Source: Membranipora membranacea (taxonomy: Eukaryota; Bryozoa; Gymnolaemata; Cheilostomatida; Membraniporidae). Taken from it: a DNA stretch of 64,000 nucleotides. The stretch covers positions 3,906,001-3,970,000 of the forward strand of contig OU612075.1 of NCBI GenBank assembly GCA_914767715.1, written 5' to 3'. Numbering within the stretch: the stretch's first letter is position 1; every line of letters begins with the position of its first letter. The translations under genes and the position numbers were made by a program. Below, piece by piece: positions 23,301-37,500 of this stretch. The notes under the pieces are model-generated. The model did no database searches. It had not been told where the DNA came from and saw only the letters and a list, made by a program, of their open reading frames with translations.

Positions 23301-26300
23301 ATCGAGAAATTTCTTTCGGTGAATATGATGAATACCAAAAGAATTTTCTCAAAAAATTGACATAATAGTGATTGCATCTGCAGTATTTACAAGATAATGA
23401 TTAAAACATGGGAAAGTGCACATCTATTTACAGGCAAATTGGAATTACAAAGTGAATGCATTGAAACACGGGAAAAAGTTTTAAAAATATGTTGGCAAGA
23501 AAATATAAATCTTTTATTGCTTGGTCATCGACTATGAATGAATAAAAAGGATAGTTCCTGATTGGTAAAGATTTTGTGATTGCAGGTGCAGTATTAACAG
23601 GATAATATAGCGATATTTACAAGGGTTCATGGACTTATAACAAAAAAATAGTTCATGATAATGGGCTGGGAATGGAGTCAATGGACTGTTCTTCGCGATG
23701 CCTCATTTGGCTTTTGGCAAAGAAATATGATATAGGCAAGGGCTAGAGTTAAAATGAGTCTATTGATCTTGAGATTCTCATCTATTGGTTGGTAGGCGTA
23801 GGGTGCACTTGAAGTCATACTCTCCCACTAGCTGCCACATATATCAGGATATCAGTGTAGTTGCATACCTCCGGGTTGGTGATGGCTCTGTAGGTTGATG
23901 TGTCCAGTAAGTAGCCCCACTAGTATGGCCGCTTGACGTCTGCTGATTGTTAGTGGGAGAGGATACCTCTCTATATGTAGGGATCAAGCTCGTGAAAGAG
24001 CCCTGTTGACCACTCACTCACTCACTTGGTCGAGTTGGATGAGTCTATTTTACACACCTATGCAAAAAACTTGGGTTTATGCAAAATACGTATCACTTTC
24101 CCAGGCCCATATCAATCCTTGACCCATTATAATTCATGTGGCTGCATGGAAAGCCGGCCCAACACATCCAGGGGTCCGAGCAATCGGCCGTCCAAGCTCC
24201 AATAACCCTTACACAATGTGGTTTGAAGTGAAATTAATTTTAAATCTAGGCGATAAAAGACAAAAGGGTCAGAAGACCAGTATCCTGGAATATGAATGAG
24301 GTCAGATAGGGCTTCACCTGGTTCAAGTTTCAAATAAATCGGACGGGATTCAATCTTCTTAAAGGTGGCGTATGACGATTTTTTAATGCAAAAGTGACCC
24401 TCCTTAAAATCAGTGCTGATGAAGAATTAAACAGATCCAAGCGGCTTTCAGATATGTTACAAGCGCAAGTTGGTCATCCATATAAGAAAGGTTTGAAGCG
24501 AATTTAATTTTAAATCGGAGCAATATAGGGTCCCCCTTTGCTTAACTTTTGGATTTTCAAGTCGGCGTAACTCTCCTCCTACTCCTAGTAAGGTCAGAAG
24601 GCCAATATTCTAAATCATGAATAAAGTCAGTTAGGGCTTCATTCAACTGGTTTGAGTTTCAAAGAAATCGAACAGGATGGCACTTGTTAAAATTCACAAC
24701 GAGACACAAGTAAGAAGAGCAGCTGCAAACAGAATTCGTTTCTTAGTCACCATGAAAGTGTGCATGATGTGGATTAGGTTAGACTGAAATCTATTTTTTA
24801 TTCTGACCATAAAAGAATACAAGGGTCGCTCCTTTGTTACTTTTTTGGATTTGCAAATGATCATATCTCCTATCCTAGTTTAAGCGCTCAAATGATGATA
24901 ATGATAATGAAATGCCTCTACCAGCATCCCGCCACCGTTTGAGCGCTCCTATCCTAGTTACGGTGGGATCTTTTTTCTTTGCGGAATTTGAATGAAACCA
25001 AGGTTAGAGTTTGAAATAATTCCGATCATTTTGAATTTTCGAACGCTGTTGTAAGACATGCTTTGTTAACGACCAAGTGGCAAAATTTACGCTCCTAATA
25101 AAAAAATTGAATTCTGGGCACCAAAATTATGATGTCATGGCCTAAGTTGGTATTCTGACAACTTTTTCGGGGGAGCTGACAACCGAGTTTGGCGCGAGTC
25201 AGTGTATAATATTTAAGGGGGTTTTCAGTCCTAACTTTTTACTATTGATTAATCTAATTCCTTTATGTTCAATTCCACCTGCTTACTCAGCTACTAGCTC
25301 TTAGCTGTTTCATACCCATTAAGACATGCCATGCACTAATTCACAAACAGACCAGAACTACAAATTCAAAATCAGTGCCACATGGATATGTTGTTGTTTA
25401 AAATAAACTTTTCCTCATATTACGTAAATGACTTACTTTACAAGCCAAGATTTTCTGAATCATTTGCTTTCGCGGATTGTTCCATCACTCTCCTGACCTA
25501 TGAGAATTACACTTATCTTGTGAGAGTGACCTAACCGTACTTCATTCCTGGTGTATATAAAACAGGAATAATAACAATAATATGCGGAGCTTCCCTCACA
25601 ATGGTTCTTGTTGACCCTGCCTGCATTTGTCATATTGACTCTAAATTTCCTAAAAAACGACATTTCTATCATCTATCTATTGGACAGGTATCAGTGAAGT
25701 AAATACAATGGCACAAAATCACCAATAATTGATTTGTATTCCATAGTTTCAATAGTACCACTATCATTATTGCAGATCTCATCAGTCATTCCCACTCCAT
25801 ACGTAAGCTAAAATGTGTAAAGAGGATTCAGATTCGATCAACATGTGACGGAAAATCATATAATTGTTTCAATCTATTGCATTTAACCCCAATTTACTTA
25901 GTAAAAAAAGAATACATGTAGTCGCAAGCGCTTCAACAGTATCAACTACCTCTCCCACTATAGGCATTCACTTAGACTTTTACCGTTAGCGCCTACAGCA
26001 TTCCCTAACATTGGGCCCCAAGTGAGGAAATGCGGTAGTCCCATGGTTAGCACTATTACGCAATAACTTTTTTGGAATTTGAATAAATCATCCCTCTCTC
26101 TGTATCTCAGAATTACAATAACACAACAATGTTCAAAATACCAGTGGATCCTCTCAATAAAGGTCAGTTAACAAGCTAAGAGCTTTGTGTATAGTGTATT
26201 TTTCGTTTTAGGTTGATCAAAACGAAATTATTTTAACAAAAAACCTGTGATTTTCACCAAAATGCTCTGTTCGCTGATAATATTAAATATACAATTAAGT

Positions 26301-26913
26301 CGATGCTCGTGACTAGATCAGAGACAGTTAAACGGTGAAAATCTGGGAAAATAGAAAAATTGTTGTAAAGTTATACAGAGGAGCATAAAGTTTTGTACTG
26401 CATAAGATTTCACAACTACAAACAAACATATACTGCACATATGGCACAAACACATACTGCACATATGGCACAATGCAACATTTTAAATGCCAAACATCAA
26501 GAGATGAAGACCATGTGTGGTTGTCCAACTGCTGAATGATCCGTAGATGAATCTGTGCTTTCTCACCCTCATACTCAACTACATAACCAACATTTTGTTG
26601 GAAGACAAAAGTAACTGAAGATAGGCTGTATCTGGGTAGATTGTGATGTTAGAGGTTATATAAACGTCCACAGAAGCTGTCACTTAGATATGTAGAAGTT
26701 ACTCGACTATATCATCAATATTAGACCGTCTCAGTTCAGACTGACCACTGAAAAAAAACGAGTAGTTGTATTGACAAAATATAAACAAGAAAAGTCAGAG
26801 CGGAGTGTTGTTGTCATCTTTACTGTTTATAAATATATCTGCTACCTCTTTCTCTCGCATAGCAGAGAGAATGTAGAACAAAGCATATACTTGATAAGGC
26901 TAGCAGCCCATAA
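23301..26913. other. Intergenic DNA with diffuse repeats
   Basis: No gene recognised. Two diverged units of a dispersed sequence lie at about 24210-24360 and 24490-24680 (shared TTTGAAG..AATT.AATTTTAAATC and GGTCAGA.G.CCA..AT). A partial third lies near 24790-24900. Confidence 0.5.
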
Positions 26914-27548
26914 TGCGTTACACTGATATACAGTGTTACACTGATATACAGTGTTACACTGATATACAGTGTTACACTGATATACAGTGTTACACTGATA
27001 TGCAGTGTTACACTGATATACAGTGTTCCACTGATATACAGTGTTACACTGATACACAGTGTTACACTGATATACTGTGTCACACTGATTTACAGTGTTA
27101 CACTGATATACTGCGTTACACTGATATACAGTGTTACACTGATATACAGTATTACACTGATATACAGTGTTACACTGATATACAGTGTTACACTGATATA
27201 CAGTATTACACTGATATACTGCGTTACACTGATATACTGCGTTACACTGATATACTGTGTTACACTGATATACAGTGTTACACTGATATACAGTGTTACA
27301 CTGATATACTGCGTTACACTGATATACAGTGTTACACTGATTTACAGTGTTACACTGATATACTGCGTTACACTGATATACAGTGTTGCACTGATATACA
27401 GTATTACACTGATATACAGTGTTACACTGATATACTGTGTTACACTGATATACAGTGTTACACTGATATACAGTGTTACACTGATATACTGCGTTACACC
27501 GATATACAGTGTTACACTGATATACTGTGTTACACTGATATATAGTGT
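26914..27548. repeat. 18-bp minisatellite, about 35 copies
   Basis: Unit GTTACACTGATATACAGT. Each unit has an internal dyad ACACTG-ATATA-CAGTGT. Because 18 is a multiple of 3, several frames stay open on both strands (repeats of YTDIQC on plus, YISVTL on minus). Repetition explains these frames, so they are not evidence of a gene. Confidence 0.95.
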
Positions 27549-27683
27549 ATTGCTAGTGACCTTTTGGTTGCGCTTATAGTGCCAATAAATTTAGATGTCT
27601 ATGCAGAAACCCAACTTCCCTCCCTCTTCCAAATTTCAAAGAGCTACGCTGTAGTGAATATCTATTATTCTTATAATATTCAT

Positions 27684-27752
27684 GACTGTTTGGTTCAATG
27701 GCAAGCTGACCTGACCAGCTGGGTGTGGGTTCAAATCCCATCCGGTACCAAA
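27684..27752 (+). mobile_element. tRNA-derived SINE head
   Basis: A-box-like TGGTTCAATGG followed by a perfect B box GGTTCAAATCC at 27728-27738 and a CCA-like end. The minus-strand reading GFEPTP is the usual translation of such B boxes. No proper acceptor stem was found, so this is a SINE or tRNA remnant, not a working tRNA. Confidence 0.6.
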
Positions 27753-27950
27753 AGTCGCTTCGACTTTGACTGATCACAAAGTCTCTTCAGATAAATAATG
27801 GACATCTTCTGTATGTACAACAACATCATGCGTGCAGATAAGAGAAACCTCCTGTATGGTATAGCTTTGTACAGGAGGACACTGTCACCAACCACTGCAG
27901 CTCAGGTCTTGTAGCTCTATGCTTCACGCTGGGTTAAGGCCATGTCCAAG

Positions 27951-27982
27951 ACCATAGACATGTTAAAACACGTGTCTATGGT
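27951..27982. repeat. Perfect 10-bp hairpin
   Basis: ACCATAGACA / TGTCTATGGT with a 12-base loop, flanked by direct copies of GTTAAGGC. Function unknown. Confidence 0.6.
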
Positions 27983-28517
27983 TAAGGCAGTCAGTGGTTG
28001 AAGAGTGGCACTAATGACTTGGAAACATAGTCGTCACTATAAAAAGGCTCCCAAAGACGGCACATCTGTGCCAGTCGCTTTCGACCCTGACAGACAGCAA
28101 TATTATTATTATAATTATTACAACTCCTAAGTATTTATATACATAAGATATGTAACAACATACTGATATGTACCCGATTAAAATTCTTCGAGTCAAAATT
28201 TTGTTACCAGGCGCCAATTATTCGAGTTCAAATGTTGAAAAATAGGCCTTGGGCAATTGGGCTTTTGCCTTCAAAAATTCTTATTAGTTTTGTTCCATAG
28301 AGTTAGTAATAATGAGAATGCGGTTTTCTGGTATTCTGTTGAGGGGTTTCCGTAAAACCTGTTAGATAAGTTTTCTTTTCTTTTCTGAGATTTGACCACA
28401 ACGCAAAATTATACCATATTAAACTAGAGTTTGCCAAGAATGTTAATATCAATTTTATGAGCTGATCAAGTCAAAATTTACACATAAGATCATGCATAAA
28501 AAAAATACCGTAGTGCA

Positions 28518-31500
28518 TCAGGTGAATATATGACACTGTAGGAAGCATTGTGGACAGTGTTTATGATTATACCTGATATTTTTACCAATCTTATAATAGT
28601 GCTCCACGCCAATCCTTCTGCCTAGTATTTCAACAAATTGAGTATCATGAGTGATGATAATGAGCTGGAAGTTCCTCTGAGTCTCACGACTACGAATAAT
28701 CCTGTCAAAGGTAAAGAACATTGGCCATTATTGGTCACCACTGAGTCAATCCGCCAGAAGATTTAGGTATAAGGGAACATTCATCTGCAGTAGCGTGTGC
28801 TCACCTGTATATTTCTCCAAAAAGAAACTCAATCAAACTAAAATTGTAAATAAGTGGCAGTAGTGAAGTGTATTAATCATAATGAGATGTAAGATCATGA
28901 CTCAGGCAGGCTCACTTATGAGAGCCATCAACCTCACATTTTAGGGTTTGTTAGATCAAGGAGTCTCTAACTCCTTGGTTAGATGATGCGATTGAAGGGC
29001 ACTGTTAAGAGATTGGTTCTGTGTCTCAGTTACATATATTCCCCTTCAAGGTGGTGTCCAAGCATCCTTCCTATTTGATGTGTTTTTTTAGCTGGTTGGT
29101 ACCCTTTCCTATTTGATGTGTTTTTTTAGCTGGTTGGTACCCTTTCCTATTAGATGTGTTTTTTACCCTTTCAAGCCCTAGTTACATTTATGTTTCATAA
29201 TTTCATAACTCTTGTGAATTTTGTAGACGCAAATCTAATCTAATACGCAAATCATCCAATAAAAGTATATATATATAATACGCATTTACATACATAGCCT
29301 ACTAGCGATGAGCCATAGCTGAAGTTAGGTAACGATGGTGTGATGTCTCGCTCGGTGGTCATAGGGAACTCAAATTCGGATTGGAAAATCAGAAAGTCAG
29401 GTTCGGTTTGCTGTCAGTTCCCCTCCTAATCCTTAAGTCTAGACACCAGTTATCACACACAGCATGTTACCATGTAATACATTCATAGTCTTTATACATT
29501 TTTATTGATGTTCACAGGCTGTGACCCAAATTCAGTGCACTAGCAAGCTGCATGCATCTGATTGGAACTGTGAAAACTTTCATCCTCCAGCCAATGGGAA
29601 TAATATGACAGTTGTCAATTAACAATATTATATACGAAAGTTAAAGGATTGTCTTCACTTAGACATAAAGAAGACAACTTATAATTATCTCTCTAAAATA
29701 TTGCTTGACATTTTTATAGATGATTTCATAAAATTTTGTAACGATCAAAAGGTGACAACTTACTGACATCAGCCTATGATTCAAAGCAGTGGTATGATTT
29801 AGAGGGCGGTACACATAAAACCCCTAATTAAGCTGCTTGTACTTGGGCTTGTTTAACCAAAAATCTACTTACTCTGCTAATGCAAGGGCCAAGCTCTCTA
29901 TGTTCTCAACATCAAGATTAGTGGTCGGTTCATCGAGAGCTAAGATACCACAAGTCAGGCAGAAAGTCTCAGCTAAAGCAAGTCTTATTATCAGCGAGGC
30001 CAGAACCTGTAAATAAACATACTTCACTTCAATAAAGGCAGTAAATTAAAATGGATTGGGCCAGATCGGTCTTTTACATGCTTACCCAGAGAGTCCCTTG
30101 CATGTCAAATCAATTTGTGAGCCTTTGTAAACCATAGTGTACATACAATAGTGTATATATAGACCATATTGGTGTGTGTATATACCATGGTGGTGTGTAC
30201 TAATACTGTAGCGTATACACATTAGTGTATATACCATAGAGTACATAACATAGCGTATATAACATAGTGTATATACCATAGAGTACATACCATAGCGTAT
30301 ACAAAATGGCTATGTATTTACCATGGTGGTATTTATACCATAGTGTATACAACATAGTATGAACACGAGCAGTGGTAGAAACGGGTGACAACCATAACAA
30401 GACATAATGTGTAGATGGGTGAAGCTAAAACCTCTATGGGTAAAGTCTAGATTCAAATATTTCAACAGCAGTATGAGTAGACTGTCAAATAAAGGGCATT
30501 GAGTCTATGAACATAAATAAAATTCTGGCATTCATTTTGTATGCTAGGATATATTTCAACTTGAAATTTAGTCTTGACAGAAGTTTTTTGAATGACTTTG
30601 GAGCTTGTTGATACTGCGGGTGCTTACGGGTGTGTCCCGGTGTGTACGGCGGATTACCAAAGGAGGGTTGATTGGCTCACCTTCTGACCAGCGCTGCACC
30701 GGCCTCTCATATCCATCTCCGTACCGTTCCTCACCATGATTACCCTGTAGTTATAGACTTTACGTTTGGATATATCCACAGCTTCTACAGTTTCACTTCC
30801 CCCATCGCCGTCCTCAGATCTAATCTCTATGTAATCTATATCTGTAACATCAACATCAAACTGCACATCATCTCAATACTACGGCTTATCTTATAGATAT
30901 ATACTCATCAAACTGCAGATCATCAACAAACATCATATTCAATTCCAAAAAAAATGGAGATAGGAAGTTGCCTTAGGCTAATTCGCAGGCAGTATAACTG
31001 ATTTATTACTCAATGGAGATTTCTTCTGAGGGGAGAGTATGGGTCGTGAATGTCGCACCATACATCATTGAAGCAGGTGGTTCATGTATTTATCAATCCT
31101 TTAAATGATATCAATAATTCTAAGATCCTCAAACACTTCCTGGCTGGCATTTTCTTAATGTAGGCAATCCTTGTTGTATACTGAATTTCCCTACCATTGC
31201 CTCGATATGTCTCTTTCCATAGATTACGTATAATACTGTTCAGCGCAGTCATCTTATTTTGATGGTACTCCATGATAGCCCTATCTAATGCCTTGTGATA
31301 CTTATCCAAATCCGTCACAGCTGTTTTATTGACCTTAGAAAAGAAAGCGTTAGCGTAAAAATGAAACAACTAAATACAATATTATTATAGAAAGATACAC
31401 TACTCTACCTACATCAGACCTACATCAGACCTACATCAGACCTACATCAGACCTTCATCAGACATACATCAGACCTACATCAGACCTACATCAGACCTAC

Positions 31501-34500
31501 ATCAGACCTACATCAGACCTACATCAGACCTACAGCGCTTCAGAACATGTGCTAGCTACTTATATATTGCCTACCGACCGATTTCACTATAGTTTTGGAT
31601 GGTAATCTGTCAAGACGCCAAGAAGAGGTTCAGGAGGGCCATGTTTAGGCTCTCATATGAACTAAATCTGAAGAGGATAAAGGATCTAAAAGACTTGTCC
31701 ATTATCATATACCCTATCGCACACCCTACCATGCGCCCAACACACAAAGCCAAGAAGAATTTGCCGCGCCATTGGATTACCACAAGACACTCAAACATAC
31801 TGAGACCTTTAAAATGATGCTGATTATAACTATGGCTTCCATTGTTTACTCCATAGACAAACATGGTCTTTGGTTTACGCTCTGGCTACACACGCCGTAC
31901 TATCCATAGGATTGGGAAACTTTTAGTGAGGCTACGGATTGGGCAAGGTGCTACACACACCTATTAATAGCTAGGCCTATTCCTTCCAATTACAATACAA
32001 TTTGGGTCTGCTTTGCCTTCCTATTGTTCAACTTGAATGAATTAAACCAATCACTATTTAGTAATTTAATTAAGCCCCGCCTCTTTCACAAATAACAAAG
32101 GAATAGCTGGCCGTACTACGGCTACGGCTAAAGGTGTGGCTACATGTCACGATTTTTACATCGATTTGGGGTCACGAGTGGTTAATCGGTGGATCTGCAC
32201 GAGTGATTACTCGTGTTAAGTGGACATCCAACTTGTTGGTCTTTTGCCCGAGTGATCTAGACGATCCTCTATGCTGATTGGTTGTTGATTGCTTGCTTAA
32301 ATAATTACGCGGTTAAACACGTCATCTATCAAATTGTGACAGGCTATCAAAAATGGAGGAGTTGATAATATCTGTAGTTAAATCACATCCTCCTATTTAT
32401 GATAAAAAAGACCATAACTACAAAGATAGGAGTGGTGCTGTAGTGAAAATATGGAAGGTAATAGCTGTATCACTTGGAAATGGAAGCTGTCCTGACATGA
32501 CATCCATAGTATAGCATAGGAAAATCAATTTTACAGAAGAATGAAATTTTATTTGGTGAAGATTCTAAGTGACAAAGACCCGGATTTAATATGACATATC
32601 CGGTCATTTGTTAACACGCCCATTAAATATCATTGGTCAATCGATTGAACTGAGGGAGTTAATTGGTCAATATAGGCACCTGATTTATTACCCCACTATA
32701 ACTCACTAAACCATCGAGTACTAACTCATAGGCCTGTGTAGCAGTGTGAGATCGGCCTAGCATGTCTAGACATGCCATCGGCCTGTGATTACATCGTGAC
32801 ATGTAGCCACACCTTAAGGATAGAACCAACAAGTTGGTTAGCCCATCTGAGGCATCTGGCAGAGCTAACCTAGCTATCTTATGCATCTGGCAGAGCTACA
32901 GATGCCCCAATCCTGTGGAAAATACGGCATGTGTAGCCACAACTCACACTTAAAATTTTTCGGCAAAGTTTTTGTTTAAACTTATAATCACATAAATGAT
33001 CCCTACAAGGCAAAATTGTTCTTAGGATTACACCTTAAATGCATCTCCCAAAAACTTTAATTCTATAAGGGGAATAGCCAAAATTAAAATCAAATTTCAT
33101 GTATTTTTTAGGTGTGTACGACCAGTTGTTGGTGATCTCAGTAGATATAATGGAAAAGTTAATATGTTGTCATAATTTCATGGACATGTTCAGCTCACAT
33201 AGTAACATCTTCTGACTCATCCAGCAGACTAATGTAAATAGCTCACAAAAATTAGTGTCACTGCTCTGTTATACCTGGAGTCGTACACTCTGCTTCATGT
33301 ACACTACATGTGCGTTCTTATACTCATCCTTCTTCAAGTCTTGTATATGGGAGTTCATCTGCACTTCAAAGAGCCTTTTTCTCTCTGCTGCTTTCGCCCG
33401 CTGCACAAAACAGAAGTAGATTTTGAGGTAAATCATATCAGAACTGATTGTCAGGAATAGCCTGTGACAATAATATATGCTGCTGGAATTTAAGAAGAGA
33501 CATGATAATTCACTGGCAACTCCTTATGCTTCTTGCCTATAAATTTATCCAGAAGAGTAAATTTACATTTTCAATGCCTTGACAACATCACTAAAGTTGT
33601 CTGATCGTTATGCTCTGGCCATGCTCTGGCCATGCTCTGACCATGCTCTGGCCATGCTCTGGCCATGCTCTGGCCATGCTCTGACCATGCTCTGGCCACG
33701 CTCAGACCATGCTCTGGCCATGCTCTGACCATGCTCTGGCCTGGGGTAATATTATCAACAACCACTCGATAACACACACCGTATTATAAGATAATGAGAA
33801 TGATGAGATCAAACCTCTTCTACTAGAGTCTCCTGTTCAGAGATGAGACGATTCCTCTGAGTTTCTAGTTTATCAGCTTGTAGCCCTCCGAGTTTTACAT
33901 TCACTTCCTTAATCTGTTCTGAGCATTGTTCAGCTTCCTTGTGTTTATCTCTGTATTTCAAATTATCCTCCAACTCCCGCTCTCTAACCTGAAATATGTA
34001 ACAAATAGGCAGTATAAATAGGCAGTATAAATAGGCAGTACAAATAGGCAGTATAAATAGGCAGTACAAATAGGCAGTATAACTAGGCAGTATAAATAGG
34101 CAGTATAAATAGGCAGTACAAATAGGCAGTACAAATAGGCAGTACAAATAGGCAGTATAAATAGGCAGTATAAATAGGCAGTATAAATAGGCAGTATAAA
34201 TAGATAATGCAATATATATGACACAGTGATACGAGAGGTCTCAGAGTTGATCTCCAAACTTGTATCACTTGACAAATTACCTTTTGCTCAGATATCTGCT
34301 TGTTAATTTCTGTTTTCTGGAGAGTTATTTCCTCCTGTTTAGATCTGACTGTGTCCATAGCAGACTTTAACTTTCCAATATCAGTCTCCGTCTTCAATAG
34401 TAATGCGTCCTTCTTGTCTGTCACATATCTGTGATATGATAATCAGTTAATACATGGCTGTAAGGGTCAAGAGCTTGATAAATGCTTAAAACAAATAAAG

Positions 34501-37500
34501 ATACAGGCGCCCAAGGATAATAGACAGTGAGCGAGCGCGAGTAGACTTTAACCATAGACAAAACATTGATGTTGTTGGTGTTACATGATGAGAGGAGAAG
34601 TGCCTACCTTTCAATATCTGTTTGGATTTTGTCCAGGTCGCTAAGTTGAACAGCTAGAGCCTGTTTCTGTTTGGATAAATCTTCTAGTCTGTTCTCTTTC
34701 TCACGCTTGACTCTGCTCTTTTTCTTGTTCAATTCTGCGATATCTTTTTCTATCGGCTGAATCTGGCTATACAGCTCCTATAAGTCACGAATACATAGAG
34801 TGTAATAAAAAAGCTATGATATCTACTCTACAGTCACTGAGCTGACTTAATTGATTATTTAGTATATATTATATTTAATATAAATTAATATTTCCAAGCA
34901 CCTATATTTTCCATTCAACCAATATTAGGTTGGCAGTATTGATTGATATGACGGAAGGGCATATGATATCAAACTCACATCATACTCCTTCTGCAGGTCT
35001 GCAGTCTCTGATGTCAGGCTAGTTTTCTGTTCTTCTAGTTTACACTTCTCTTGTACTCCAGCTTGGATCTTCAGTCTATCAGCACTCAACTCATTGAGTC
35101 GAGATTTAAGCCTCTGTATCGTATCATTGTGCTGCGTGATACGCTTCTGTTGTCTCTCCAAACTCATTACAACCTTATCACTAAATCATTATTTAATCTC
35201 TATCAAACATCCTAAGTGCACCACAACAATCAATGGAAATATATACCATGGTCGATGAACCAATAGGAATGTATATAGAAGTGAGTATTACATGTAGTAA
35301 GAAACAATGTAGCACATTCATGTCACACAGTCTAATTAAGAGTAGAGTATACTCACTATTGAAGTTGGGTGTCTTGTTCATCTTCCTCTATCTCTCCGAC
35401 ACTTCTAGCCATTCCTACAGTGCCAATTAATTAGAGCTTATAAGTACATCTGATGGACGCGCAAGTCCAGTATTATCAAATCAACAGTTAGTTCTACTAA
35501 ACTCTTAATAGCCTCACAAGTAACGATGAGAACACGTTTATAAGTACTTACCCATAGCACCGAGTTTACCTTCCTGCACTGCTACCTTCTCACATATATC
35601 TCTTATATCATTCATATTCTGGTCTATCTTCAATACATCTGGTTGTATAGACTTAAGAGAATCCTCATCATCTTGTCTCATAGTTACTTCTGCTTCAAGC
35701 TAACCACACAATCAAGTCAATCAAATCTTTAATACTAATACACCATTATCAATAGAATCGCACAGAACCACTTAAAATCCTATTCACTTAAGCCAGGAAC
35801 GGACAATATTTCCAAAGAGTTACAGAGTTAACTATCTAACACATCTGACTCCTAACTGTAAATCTCAGTATATTAGCTAAGTAGATTATGTCGGATGATT
35901 TGCAGGTTTTGAGTTGAGTTGAGCGGAACTGATATATCTCCGTACCTTAGATATGGATGATCTCATCTCATCATGCGCTTTCCCGATTAGAGTTAACTCC
36001 TCTTTGTAATGAGGTAACTCCTTCTCAAGCTCTCTTAGCTATAAGCAGAGTATATTATGAGTTTGAATAACTGAGTAGTTGTCTTATTTACTAAAACATG
36101 CAATACTGGGTATAAGTTATATATCTAAAGCTTTGTTAGATTCAGAAACACCGGTATGAGTGTGAGCTAGAAGCTTATGGTAAACCAGTTTCAGACTGCA
36201 TGCATTCCAAGCTGCTATGAAATGGGACACACACCAAAGCACTAAAGGTAAGAGGAGGTAAGTATCAGACCACTAAAGGTAATAGGAGGTAAGTAAGGTA
36301 AGTATGTAAGTAAGTAAGGTAATAGGAGGTAAGTATCAGACCTGATGAATCTGTGGGACTAAATGTTGAAGTCTCTCTTGTTTTGACTGCAATTCTTCTA
36401 ACTGTTTCTCACTTGCTTCCATCTTGGATGGCAAACTTTTCACATGTTTATCAAGCTGTTAAAAAAACATCCTGAATTTTATTATTGCACATAACACAGA
36501 CAAGCCGAAAAAGAAGTTATCCGATAGCGAACAACTCAACTGTAACCTTCAATAACTTCAATAACTGTAAATCAAATTCAATATTAGTTTTTCAATGTCT
36601 CCTATATGGAAACAAGTATCTAGTCGATAGTACTCAAATGTTATGCTTTCAGATGAAAGAATTGGATATTATTATTATTATTATTTCAGTCAGTCGGTGG
36701 TGCTGAATGCGTTGCTAACCTCAGAAGCCAAATCATCGACCTCTTGTTCCTCAGAGAATGGGCGTTTACAAAGAGGGCACTTCTGATCGGATTTTGATTT
36801 CTTCTCATCAGTCAACATTCGGTGATATCGAGCGAACATCTCCTTAACACCGTGTAACAAGCCTCGATTACTGAAACACGACAACAATCATTGTCACATA
36901 CATACATAAGGAACAGAGTCAAACTAAATGTTTCATGTCAATAGGAAAGTCAAGATTATAACAGATAAAAAGTAACCAATATTTTAATCATCATGCTATG
37001 ATAGGAGCTAAACTGAAGGTGGCTCAGTTACTTGGTTATACTCAAATGTGAAACTTTTTTTAGCTTATTTTTCTGTTTAAGGAGTAGTGAAAATGCAGCC
37101 ATGATGAATAAGTGATGTTTCAACAATTATATATTATATACTATGATAACTTACTCCTGGGCATCGAGAATTTTCTCTGTAATCTCACCTACAGTCTCAT
37201 CAAACTTGGATATGTCGTCACATTCAGCCGACACACAAGTCTTTATCTTTGATATCTTCTTTTCACAGCTCTCTTCATTTTCTCTGAAGCAAATCAAACA
37301 AATCGCCGCTACAGGTCTCAACAAATTTGGTGCAGCGCTACACTACTATAAAAAACAACAATAAGCACCGTTGTTATGAATTCATGGATTAGTGGTACAC
37401 AGTAAGGCTATTTGTGGAGAAATAACATCAGTTTATAACTTGGTGTCGGTAATTGGATCTAACTATATTTCTGGTAGCTTTATAGTTATTCATTGGCTTA

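Noticed and set aside
26820-27545. Long open frames with YTDIQC or YISVTL repeats
   Set aside because: Produced by the 18-bp minisatellite; several frames are open at once and there is no start context, splice evidence or non-repeat extension.
26914-27548. CRISPR array
   Set aside because: Units are directly contiguous without unique spacers, and the DNA is eukaryotic.
27574-27777. Minus-strand ORF with a GFEPTP motif
   Set aside because: Typical translation of a tRNA B box in a SINE; not a protein gene.
33809-34424. Tyr/Cys/Leu-rich membrane-like ORFs on the minus strand
   Set aside because: The hydrophobic stretch is the 13-bp intronic repeat read through; only the parts 33815-33988 and 34281-34428 are real (RAD50 exons).
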